Assembly: GCF_030380735.1 (NCBI RefSeq)
Contig: NZ_JAUDRZ010000026.1
Coordinates: forward strand, 745,370 to 809,369
From: Rhizobium sp. S152
GTDB lineage: Bacteria > Pseudomonadota > Alphaproteobacteria > Rhizobiales > Rhizobiaceae
Length of the DNA: 64,000 bases
Direction of reading: 5' to 3'
Each line of letters starts with the position of its first letter. Positions within the stretch are counted from its first letter, which is position 1. Below are positions 17,100 through 24,410 of the stretch, in pieces. Below the pieces are notes generated by a model that was not told the DNA's origin, did no database searches, and was given only the letters and a program-made list of their open reading frames with translations. A program made the position numbers and the translations under genes.

Positions 17100-17438
17100 T
17101 CACGTCACAAACGGCATGATATCCACGCCATCGCCGGGAAAGACAGTGATATGGGGATGGTCGAGGAAGAGCCTCGCAGCGGCATCGGCGGTGTCCGCCT
17201 CGACCACCAGATAACCGCAGAACGGATTGACGGCCTTGCCGACGCCGTCCCTGCTGACGCGCGTCGTCTTCCCCACCATGCCGCCGCGATCGAGGATGAC
17301 AGCGGCGTTTCTCTCCTCCCAGGCTTTCCACTTGGCGACGCCGACCGCGTCGATGGCATCCTGCTCGGCCTTCGGCAGGTTTCGGAAAGAAACGACGTCT
17401 TCGGTCTTCATGGTGTAGACGGCAAGAAATCGGGGCAT
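17100..17438 (-). CDS. YciI-like protein
   Basis: A 112-residue protein of the YCII/dimeric alpha-beta-barrel family. The hallmark H-P-H at about residue 94 (L-D-H-P-H-I-T-V-F-P) and the strand/helix pattern support this. Family members are small cytosolic proteins with mostly unknown chemistry, sometimes linked to chlorinated-aromatic or sigma-factor genes; neither is present here. GAGGTAAGG precedes the start. It ends convergently with the diguanylate cyclase gene, 13 bases apart. Confidence 0.75.
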   Translation of the reverse strand: MPRFLAVYTMKTEDVVSFRNLPKAEQDAIDAVGVAKWKAWEERNAAVILDRGGMVGKTTRVSRDGVGKAVNPFCGYLVVEADTADAAARLFLDHPHITVFPGDGVDIMPFVT

Positions 17439-17599
17439 GCCTTACCTCCGTGATCTCGGATGCATATGACTTTGCACGTGACGCGGAGGACCATACCACA
17501 TGTTGACATCACCGGTTCACGGAGCATCGGCAAAATGGGCGCCGATGGTTCCCGGCGTTTTCGGGGACCGGGATCGCAGACATCCGAAGGAGAATGCCA

Positions 17600-17842
17600 A
17601 TGAAGCGTGCTCTCGTGATCGCAATCTTCGCCGCGACCTTCAGCCTCTCGACCGCCGCGCCGTCGATAGCCGCTCCGGCGTCATCGGCTGCATCCAAGCA
17701 GCCGAAGAAGACCGCGACGACCGCGCCTGCGCCATCAGGCAATCCGATGCTCACGCCCAGAATGATGGACCGCAAGCGCCCGATGAACCCGGTCTGCGCC
17801 CAGGGCTTCAAGCCGGGCGCGCCGTCCAACTGTCATTACTGA
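17600..17842 (+). CDS. Small secreted hypothetical protein
   Basis: 80 residues, starting at the second of two close ATGs because the AAGGAG ribosome binding site (17587-17592) is well spaced for 17600 and too close for 17594. A signal peptide (K-R-A-L-V-I-A-I-F-A-A-T-F-S-L) is followed by a low-complexity Ala/Ser/Pro/Lys stretch and a short C-terminus with two cysteines (V-C-A-Q-G-F ... N-C-H-Y). I recognise no domain. The two C-terminal cysteines may form a disulfide in the periplasm. Confidence 0.6.
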   Translation: MKRALVIAIFAATFSLSTAAPSIAAPASSAASKQPKKTATTAPAPSGNPMLTPRMMDRKRPMNPVCAQGFKPGAPSNCHY

Positions 17843-18335
17843 GCGCAACGGATCAAAATTGCGCGCATCAAAAAAATCGCTTCTCGATTTTCCCCGCGCC
17901 TGAAACCGCATCCTACAATACACGCGTCCCGTCATCGGATACACCGGCAGGCGTGCCGGCGAGGCGGGATCGGCGCGGGGCGTGAGGGTAGGACGCGAAA
18001 CCTCATGCACCGGGTCCGAGAAAATGGTCTCCCTCCGGGGCTGGCGGTTGGTCACGTTTGTCGAACGTGTCATCCGTTGTAGTGCCCTGGACGTGCCTGT
18101 GAGGCACACAACGCCGCCGCGAAGGCTTGGAAGGCGGCTGCAGAGGGACCGGAGTTCGGGCATAAACCGCCGAACGGGGTGCTGGAAGGCACCATATTTT
18201 ACTTACTCAATCGAGGTGGTTTCCAGCACCCCGTCCGAGTGAAGTGAAGTGCATGGCGGAACCACGGGTCCTGGGGCGGTGTGGGGTTTTAGTGTGTCTG
18301 CGAGCACGTCGTGTGTTTGTCGAAAGGTTTTGCCG
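17843..18335 (-). other. Structured intergenic region, possible ncRNA on the - strand
   Basis: About 490 bases without a credible gene but rich in hairpins. A 14-base perfect inverted repeat (18174-18187 with 18221-18234) encloses 33 bases. Further inside, the GTGCC/GGCAC, CACGTT/AACGTG and GCCGCC/GGCGGC pairs can form stems. At 17873-17891 a 7-base stem AAAATCG/CGATTTT with a five-base loop is followed, reading on the - strand, by a T-run, as in a rho-independent terminator. This suggests a - strand transcript of about 330-360 bases ending there: either a structured RNA or a long 3' tail of the aminotransferase mRNA. Confidence 0.35.
17873..17891 (-). terminator. Rho-independent terminator, - strand
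   Basis: The stem AAAATCG/CGATTTT with a CTTCT loop reads on the - strand into a run of seven T in all. No - strand gene ends immediately upstream; the nearest is the aminotransferase about 670 bases away. Confidence 0.5.
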
Positions 18336-18339
18336 TGGA

Positions 18340-18489
18340 TTACCCCCTCTGTCCTGCCGGACATCTCCCCCACAAGGGGGGAGATCGACTCGCGGTGAGG
18401 TTTTGCCCAACGTTGAGGTAACAGCGAGCGGATGCGCCCAGCCGATCTCCCCACCTGTGGGGGAGATGCCCGGCAGGGCAGAGGGGGTA
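18340..18489. repeat. Palindromic intergenic repeat (RIME-like)
   Basis: Two arms of about 47 bases in inverted orientation (18340-18387 and 18442-18489) surround a spacer of 54 bases. Each arm carries a run reading TACCCCCTCTG, then CTGCCGG, then ATCTCCCCCAC...GGGGGAGATCG, which is itself a small hairpin. This composition is typical of the rhizobial intergenic mosaic elements found in many copies between genes in Rhizobium and relatives. It probably forms a long stem in RNA and lies downstream of the aminotransferase stop. Confidence 0.75.
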
Positions 18490-18563
18490 CCACTCTGCAC
18501 ATCATCGCCCGTAGGACACCACACCACCTCTCGATCATGGCAAGCCGCGCCGGCCAAATGCCC

Positions 18564-19724
18564 TCACAGCCGACCCGCCAACAACCCGATCGACCCCACA
18601 TCGGCATTCGCGAACGCCAGCCGCAGATAACGCTCCCGCCCCTCCCCGAAATAGCTTCCGGGAATGCACACAACTCCCGCCTCCTTCGCCAGCCGCTCCG
18701 CGACGGTGGCCGAAGCAAGCTCCGCGAACGGATGCCGCACAAAGGCGAAATAGGCGCCGATCGCGCCGATTTCCCAGCCGGGCAGCGCGGCGATGACGGC
18801 CCGCAATGCGTCGGCCCGGCGGGCAATCTCCAGCCGGTTTTCCGCCCGCCAGTCCGCCAGCAGCGGCAGCGCCTGCGCCACTGCGGCCTGGGCGGCGCGC
18901 GGGGCGCAGATCTGCATGTTATCCATCACCTTGGTGATCTCGCCGATCACCCGCCTGCCCGCCGTCACCGCGCCCAAGCGGTGGCCGGGAATGCAGAAGG
19001 ATTTCGAGAAGCTGTAGAGCAACACCAGCGTCTCCTCCCAGCCTGGCATGCCGATAAGCCCGTGCGGCGGGCCATGATCCCCGGGCAGGAAATCGCGGTA
19101 GGTTTCATCGACGATCAGCCAGGCGCCGTGACGCTGGCAAAGCAGGAAAAGCGCCTCCAGCAGCTCCGGCGGGTAGACGGCGCCGGTGGGATTGTTCGGC
19201 GTCACGATCGCCAGCACCTTGGCGCCCTTGGCCAGCGCCGCCTCGGCGGATCCGAGGTCCGGCAGGAAACCGTTATCGGCGTCGCAATCGACCATGACCC
19301 TGTTGATGCCGAGCATCGAAAGCGTCGTGTCGTGGTTGAAATAGAAGGGGTTGGTCAGCGCCACCGTATCGCCCGCCCCCGCAAGCGCGATCGCAACCGA
19401 CATGAAGGCCTGGTTGCAGCCAGCCGTCATATGGATGTTCTCGGCCGAAACGTCCGCACCATAGACCGCGCCGACATGACCAGCATAAGCCTCGCGCAGC
19501 ACCCGCTCCCCCTCGATCGGCCCGTAGCCGGTCATGGCGGGCGACGCGGCCGCCTCTCCCAGGAGCCGCAGCATGTCGGGATGCGCGGGATAGCCGGGCA
19601 CCGCCTGCGAGAGATCGATGAGCGCCCCCCGCGCCCCGTCATAGGAGCGCGCCCAGGCCATGACGGACGGGATGGGCGGCGGCGAGAGCAGCGAGACGAG
19701 CGGATTTGGAAAGGCAGCGGGCAT
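18564..19724 (-). CDS. PLP-dependent aminotransferase, class I/II
   Basis: A 386-residue fold-type I aminotransferase. The conserved T-P-N-N-P-T-G motif (about residue 175) and the pyridoxal phosphate lysine in S-F-S-K-S-F-C-I-P-G-H-R-L-G (about residue 240) are clear; the C-terminal arginine in R-Y-L-R-L-A-F-A-N binds the substrate carboxylate. The substrate is not evident; close relatives are annotated as aspartate/aromatic-type or simply aminotransferases. It stands alone, with an intergenic repeat downstream and the end of fnrN 111 bases upstream. Confidence 0.88.
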   Translation of the reverse strand: MPAAFPNPLVSLLSPPPIPSVMAWARSYDGARGALIDLSQAVPGYPAHPDMLRLLGEAAASPAMTGYGPIEGERVLREAYAGHVGAVYGADVSAENIHMTAGCNQAFMSVAIALAGAGDTVALTNPFYFNHDTTLSMLGINRVMVDCDADNGFLPDLGSAEAALAKGAKVLAIVTPNNPTGAVYPPELLEALFLLCQRHGAWLIVDETYRDFLPGDHGPPHGLIGMPGWEETLVLLYSFSKSFCIPGHRLGAVTAGRRVIGEITKVMDNMQICAPRAAQAAVAQALPLLADWRAENRLEIARRADALRAVIAALPGWEIGAIGAYFAFVRHPFAELASATVAERLAKEAGVVCIPGSYFGEGRERYLRLAFANADVGSIGLLAGRL

Positions 19725-19835
19725 GGGAATCTCGTGGGCGTTGAAAGGCCGGATGGCGTGGCCATCAGCACTTCTGCACGGAAACCTGCGCTCGGCAATA
19801 TCGTCGCCCGGCAGGATATCGCCGGGCGGACCGCC

Positions 19836-20552
19836 TCAGGCGCCGCAGCGCATCTGCAGCTTGGAGAGCTTCGGCACCTCGATGTGCCGGCTGGCCGTGA
19901 TTGCTATGACGCTATCGGCCTTCAGCTTCGAGAGTTGCCGCGACACGGTCTCGATCGTCAGGCCGAGGAAATCGGCGATCTCGGCGCGCGACAGCGGCAG
20001 GTCGAAGGCGCGCCGCTCGCCGTCGGCCTCGGGTTCCAGATGTGTCGCGATCAGCATCAGGAAGCTTGCGACCTTCTCGGCCGCGGTCTTGCGGCCGAGC
20101 GTCACCATCCAGTCGCGGGCCTCGTCGAGCTCGCGCATGGTCTGGTCCATCAGCCGCTCCGCCAGCGCGGGGCTGGACTTCACCAGTCGCTCGAGCGTGG
20201 CCTTGGGAACGCGGCAGATATTCACGTCGGAGGCCGCCTCCACGGAGACCGCGTTTTCCTCGGCATTCAGCCGCCCGAGGAAATCCGGCGCGAACTGCAG
20301 GCCGACGATCTGCTGGCGGCCGTCCTCAAGCGTCTTGGTGAGCTTGACGACGCCGCGAATGACGGTCGCGTAGGATTCCACCGGCATCCGCTCGCCTGCC
20401 AACTCCTCGCCGGCGGAATGGTTGGCGAGGTGGGTATGGGCGGAAAGCGCCAGCAGCTCGTCAGCCGTCAGCGCCCCGCACATCCCCTGATGGCGGACTT
20501 CGCAACTGCGGCAACGCACTGGAATATTTGAATTATGTATGTCTTTTCGCAT
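19836..20552 (-). CDS. fnrN: FnrN-type oxygen-sensing Crp/Fnr regulator
   Basis: A 238-residue Crp/Fnr regulator with four cysteines placed as in FNR: C14, C17 and C25 in the N-terminal loop and C113 in the sensor domain (V-N-I-C-R-V). These should bind an oxygen-labile 4Fe-4S cluster. The helix-turn-helix near residue 185 reads A-D-F-L-G-L-T-I-E-T-V-S-R-Q-L, with the E-x-x-S-R recognition residues that read TTGAT-N4-ATCAA. The start at 20552 is preferred over an upstream one at 20621, which would lie within the FNR box. It is divergent from hemN, and the shared box predicts autoregulation. Confidence 0.93.
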   Translation of the reverse strand: MRKDIHNSNIPVRCRSCEVRHQGMCGALTADELLALSAHTHLANHSAGEELAGERMPVESYATVIRGVVKLTKTLEDGRQQIVGLQFAPDFLGRLNAEENAVSVEAASDVNICRVPKATLERLVKSSPALAERLMDQTMRELDEARDWMVTLGRKTAAEKVASFLMLIATHLEPEADGERRAFDLPLSRAEIADFLGLTIETVSRQLSKLKADSVIAITASRHIEVPKLSKLQMRCGA

Positions 20553-20608
20553 CAAATCGGCCCCGTAGGGAGCATAATCAGAGCAATCGCGAAAGAACAG
20601 CTTTTTCT

Positions 20609-20622
20609 TGATCAAGATCAAA
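20609..20622. promoter_or_regulatory. FNR box (anaerobox), perfect consensus
   Basis: TTGAT-CAAG-ATCAA matches the FNR/FixK consensus TTGAT-N4-ATCAA exactly. It lies between divergent fnrN (start 57 bases away) and hemN (start 48 bases away), so it can serve both. Confidence 0.88.
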
Positions 20623-20669
20623 GTCCACCTGTCGGGGCGGGGTTAATTGTCGATCGAAAGGACTTAGCC

Positions 20670-22016
20670 ATGAACCCAGATATCATCGCCCGCTATTCCG
20701 CCCCCGTTCCGCGCTACACCAGCTATCCGACCGCGCCGCACTTTCACGCCGGCGTCAACGAGGCCATGTATCGGCGGTGGCTGGAAGAAAGCACATGTGG
20801 CGCCTTGTCGCTCTACCTGCATGTGCCCTTCTGCGATCGTCTCTGCTTCTATTGCGGCTGCCACACCAAGCAGGTCCGCCGCTACGACCCCATTGCCACC
20901 TATCTGGAGGCACTGAACGCCGAAATCGAACTGGTCGCGAACGCGCTCCCCCACCGCCGGCCTGTCAGCGCCATCCACTTCGGCGGCGGCTCGCCGACGA
21001 TCGTCAACCGTGCCGATCTCGAACGGCTGCGCGCCACGCTCGATCGCCATTTCGACATCGCGCCGGATTGCGAGATCGGCGTCGAGATCGACCCGACGCA
21101 TGTCGACGCCGAGAAGCTCCGGGCCTGGAAGGCCTTCGGCATGACCCGCGCCAGCGTCGGCGTTCAGGATTTCGAACCCGTGGTGCAGGCCGCCATCAAC
21201 CGGCCGCAGAGCTTCGAGCAGACGCTCTCCGTCGTCGGCACGCTGCGCGAACTCGGGATCGGCTCGATCAACCTCGACATCGTCTACGGCCTGCCGCACC
21301 AGGACAAGGCGATGCTCCTTCGCACCATCGCGCTCTCGCTGTCGCTCGCCCCCGACCGGCTGGCGATGTTCGGCTATGCCCATGTGCCGTGGGTGAAGAA
21401 GCACCAGTCGCAGATCGATACCGCGACACTCGCCGGCCCCGCCGAGCGCTTCGAAATGGCGAGATCGGGCGCCGAGGCCATCCTTGCTGCCGGCTACATG
21501 ACCGTCGGCATCGACCACTTCGCCAAGCCGGCCGACAGCATGGCACAGGCCCTGCTCGACGGCGGATTGCGGCGCAATTTCCAGGGCTACACGACCGACG
21601 ACGCCGACACCCTGATCGGCTTCGGCGCCTCCTCGATCGGCCGCCTGCCGCAGGGCTATGCGCAGAACATCGTGCCGACCAGCCAGTACATCCAGGCGGT
21701 CTCGGAAGGCAGGCTCCCCATCGCGCGCGGCTTTGCATTGTCGGACACCGACCGCGCCGCCGCCGCCGCTATCGAAAGCCTGATGTGCCACAACGCCCTG
21801 TCCCTCCCCGACCTGCGCGCCCGCTTCGGCCGCGCCGCCGACGCCGTCTGCCGGGATGCCATGCGGGTGTACCACGCCGATGAGGACGGGCTCACCAGCT
21901 TCGACGGCAGCACCCTGACCTTGACGCCGGAGGGCCGTCCTTTCGTGCGCGCCATCGCCGCGAATTTCGACCGCTATCTCGATCGGGGCGGCGCGAAACA
22001 TTCTCTCGCGGTTTGA
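20670..22016 (+). CDS. hemN: Oxygen-independent coproporphyrinogen III oxidase
   Basis: A 448-residue radical-SAM enzyme that decarboxylates coproporphyrinogen III to protoporphyrinogen IX without oxygen, for heme synthesis at low oxygen. The cluster motif is C-D-R-L-C-F-Y-C-G-C (about residues 55-64), with the fourth cysteine typical of HemN; G-G-G-S-P-T follows at about residue 108. The N-terminal Y-x-S-A-P-V-P-R-Y-T-S-Y-P-T-A is characteristic. The start at 20670 has GAAAGGA upstream. FNR control through the box at 20609 is expected; the product would serve cytochrome bd and other heme enzymes. Confidence 0.95.
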   Translation: MNPDIIARYSAPVPRYTSYPTAPHFHAGVNEAMYRRWLEESTCGALSLYLHVPFCDRLCFYCGCHTKQVRRYDPIATYLEALNAEIELVANALPHRRPVSAIHFGGGSPTIVNRADLERLRATLDRHFDIAPDCEIGVEIDPTHVDAEKLRAWKAFGMTRASVGVQDFEPVVQAAINRPQSFEQTLSVVGTLRELGIGSINLDIVYGLPHQDKAMLLRTIALSLSLAPDRLAMFGYAHVPWVKKHQSQIDTATLAGPAERFEMARSGAEAILAAGYMTVGIDHFAKPADSMAQALLDGGLRRNFQGYTTDDADTLIGFGASSIGRLPQGYAQNIVPTSQYIQAVSEGRLPIARGFALSDTDRAAAAAIESLMCHNALSLPDLRARFGRAADAVCRDAMRVYHADEDGLTSFDGSTLTLTPEGRPFVRAIAANFDRYLDRGGAKHSLAV

Positions 22017-22026
22017 CCAGGATCAA
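22013..22026. promoter_or_regulatory. FNR-like box upstream of the cyd genes
   Basis: TTGAC-CAGG-ATCAA has one mismatch to the FNR consensus. It overlaps the hemN stop codon and lies 134 bases before the GbsR-type regulator that begins the cyd gene group. Confidence 0.6.
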
Positions 22027-22090
22027 TTCTAGGGCCACCGAACTCCCCTATAGCTGACCATACCAAATTGACGCAGCCGGCATTTGCCGA

Positions 22091-22104
22091 TTGCTCAAGG
22101 TCAA
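22091..22104. promoter_or_regulatory. Second, weaker FNR-like box
   Basis: TTGCT-CAAG-GTCAA keeps the dyad layout of an FNR box with one mismatch in each half. It lies 56 bases before the next gene start. Its weaker match makes it less certain than the box at 22013. Confidence 0.35.
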
Positions 22105-22159
22105 TTCGCAACTACAGTAATTTCAGAAATTTCTGAAATCACAGACGGAACGGAAACCC

Positions 22160-22738
22160 ATGAACCTGCCCCCGCTCGTACAATCCTTCGTCCTGCACTT
22201 CGGCGAGATGGGCTCGCGATGGGGCATCAACCGCACCGTCGGCCAGATCTACGCGCTCCTCTACGTCTCGCCCAATCCGCTCTGCGCCGAGGAGATCGCC
22301 GATGCGCTCGGCATCTCGCGTTCCAACGTTTCGATGAGCCTGCGAGAACTGCAGACCTGGAATCTCGTGCTCCTCAAGCACAAGCCGGATGACCGCCGCG
22401 ACTTCTTCACCACGCCCGACGACGTCTGGCTGATTCTGAGAACGCTGGCCGAGGAGCGCAAGAAGCGCGAGGTCGACCCGACGCTCTCCGTGCTGCGCGA
22501 GATCCTCATGCAGCGCCCCGCCAGCGAGGCGGAGCGGCATGCCCAGGAACGGATGGGTGAAATGCACGCCCTGATCGAACAACTCACGCACTGGTACGAG
22601 GACGTGAAACAACTTGAAACCGAGAGGCTTGCAACGCTACTCTCGCTAGGAGCGAAAGTGACGAAGTTTCTCGAGGCCAAGGATCGGGTGGTTTCACTCG
22701 GTCGCGGCCGTCGGCCCAATCCTGCGAACAAGAGCTAG
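22160..22738 (+). CDS. GbsR/MarR-type transcriptional regulator
   Basis: A 192-residue winged-helix protein of the GbsR/MarR group. The N-terminus L-H-F-G-E-M-G-S-R-W-G-I-N-R-T-V-G-Q-I is typical, followed by the helix-turn-helix (A-E-E-I-A-D-A-L-G-I-S-R-S-N-V-S-M-S-L) and the wing (K-P-D-D-R-R-D-F-F). The C-terminal half is helical and probably dimerises. It ends 4 bases before cydD, so it is co-transcribed with the cytochrome bd genes and may regulate them; this is inferred from position. Confidence 0.85.
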   Translation: MNLPPLVQSFVLHFGEMGSRWGINRTVGQIYALLYVSPNPLCAEEIADALGISRSNVSMSLRELQTWNLVLLKHKPDDRRDFFTTPDDVWLILRTLAEERKKREVDPTLSVLREILMQRPASEAERHAQERMGEMHALIEQLTHWYEDVKQLETERLATLLSLGAKVTKFLEAKDRVVSLGRGRRPNPANKS

Positions 22739-22742
22739 CGCC

Positions 22743-24410
22743 ATGGCACGTGCTTCCTCAGACGCGAATGGAAAGATGGCTTCGGACAAGCCGCGAAGAG
22801 CCGTGCGGCAGCCGCCGGCACTACGCCGCGCTGCCGCCGTGCAGACATTGGCCGCCCTCCTCTGGATCCCGCAGGCCGCCCTTCTGGCGCTTTCGGTCGG
22901 CCGCATGGCCGATGGCGGCGATCACCTCGCCGTCCTCTGGCCGGCCTTGGGCATAGCACTGCTCGGTATAGGAAAAAGCTGTCTCGAGGCGGCTGGCGGC
23001 CGCCTGGCGTTCAAGGCCGCTCGCGCCGACCTCAGCGCCCGCCGCGCCGCGGCAATCGCGGCCCTGTCGCGCCGCTCGCCGCTCGATGCCACCCGCCCCG
23101 CTTCGGGTGAGGCGGCGAGCGTCATCGCCGAGCAGGCAGAGATGATCGTACCCTACCTCTCGCGCTTCCTGCCGGCCCGCTTCAAGGCGACCGTCGTGCC
23201 GCTCGCCATCCTCGTCTGCGTTTTCCCCATCTCGTGGGTCGCCGCCCTCGTGCTCCTCGTCGCCATGCCGCTCATCCCGGTTTTCATGGCGCTCATCGGC
23301 TGGCAGGCGCAGGCCGCCAGCGAGAAGCAACTGACAGCCACCGGCGGCCTCAACGGCTTCTTGCTCGACCGCTTTCGGGGGCTGACGACGATCCGCTCGC
23401 TCGGCGCCGTCGACGCCACCGCGCTGAAGCTGCGCGCCGACGCCGACAGCCTGAAGAACCGCACGATGGCCGTCCTCAGGATCGCTTTCCTGTCGTCGGC
23501 GGTGCTCGAACTTTTCTCCGCGCTCGGCGTTGCCATGGTCGCGGTCTATATCGGCTTTACGCTGCTCGGCCAGATCACCGTCGGCGCCTGGACTAGCGGC
23601 CTCGACCTCACCACCGGCCTCTTCATCCTGCTGCTCGCCCCCGCCTTCTTCGAACCGCTACGCGATCTCTCGGCCGTCTGGCACGACCGCGCTTCGGGCG
23701 AAGCCGCAATCAAGGCGCTCGACGCGCTGAGCGCAGAAGGCATGACGCTCGCTAGTGCCGAGAACGACGACCATGTCGAGGCCGGCGAAATCCGCCTCGA
23801 AGCCGTCAGCTTCGCCTACTGCAAGGACGCTCCGCTCGTCCTCGACAATCTCGACTTGCGGATCGGACGCGGCGAGCACATCGCGCTGCTCGGCGCCAGC
23901 GGCTCGGGCAAGTCGACGCTGCTCGCCCTGATGGCCGGCCTCGCGCCACCAGACACTGGTCGCATCGCAGTAGGCGGCAGGAACGGCATCGCCTGGATCG
24001 GCCAGAAGCCGCATATCTTCGCCGGCACGATCCGGCAGAACGTCTCGCTCGGCCGCCCCGGCATTTCGAAGCAGGTGGCGACGCATGCGCTGGAAACAGC
24101 CCATCTCGGCCCGGTCGCCGCGGCCTACGGCCACCAGCCGCTCGGCGATGCCGGTATCGGCCTGTCGGGCGGAGAATCGCTGCGCCTCGCCATCGCCCGC
24201 GCCGCCGCCGACCCTGATATCCGCATCATCCTCGCCGACGAACCGACCGCCCACCTCGACAGCAGGACGTCGGACGAGATCGCCGAAAGCCTCATCGCAC
24301 TGGCGGATGGCAAGACGCTCGTCGTCGCCACCCACGACCCGCGCCTCGCCGCCCGCATGAACAGCACCATCCGTCTTGATCAGGACCTTCTGCAGGAGGC
24401 CGCCGAATGA
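22743..24410 (+). CDS. cydD: Heterodimeric ABC exporter CydD
   Basis: A 555-residue ABC exporter half: a six-span membrane domain (about 30-325) and an ATPase domain with Walker A G-A-S-G-S-G-K-S-T (about residue 380), signature L-S-G-G-E-S and Walker B I-I-L-A-D-E-P-T. CydDC exports cysteine/glutathione to the periplasm and is needed to assemble cytochrome bd. The next gene, cydC, overlaps by 4 bases (ATGA), showing translational coupling. The order cydD-cydC-cydA-cydB is common in alphaproteobacteria. Confidence 0.93.
   Translation: MARASSDANGKMASDKPRRAVRQPPALRRAAAVQTLAALLWIPQAALLALSVGRMADGGDHLAVLWPALGIALLGIGKSCLEAAGGRLAFKAARADLSARRAAAIAALSRRSPLDATRPASGEAASVIAEQAEMIVPYLSRFLPARFKATVVPLAILVCVFPISWVAALVLLVAMPLIPVFMALIGWQAQAASEKQLTATGGLNGFLLDRFRGLTTIRSLGAVDATALKLRADADSLKNRTMAVLRIAFLSSAVLELFSALGVAMVAVYIGFTLLGQITVGAWTSGLDLTTGLFILLLAPAFFEPLRDLSAVWHDRASGEAAIKALDALSAEGMTLASAENDDHVEAGEIRLEAVSFAYCKDAPLVLDNLDLRIGRGEHIALLGASGSGKSTLLALMAGLAPPDTGRIAVGGRNGIAWIGQKPHIFAGTIRQNVSLGRPGISKQVATHALETAHLGPVAAAYGHQPLGDAGIGLSGGESLRLAIARAAADPDIRIILADEPTAHLDSRTSDEIAESLIALADGKTLVVATHDPRLAARMNSTIRLDQDLLQEAAE

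Noticed and set aside
17735..18163. A 142-residue frame on the - strand in the structured intergenic region
   Set aside because: It overlaps the secreted small gene and several hairpins, has no ribosome binding site and no domain. A noncoding structured element explains the region better.
18432..20531. A 699-residue open frame on the + strand across the repeat, the aminotransferase and fnrN
   Set aside because: It runs antisense to two well-supported genes and begins inside the palindromic repeat; the composition is that of a shadow frame.
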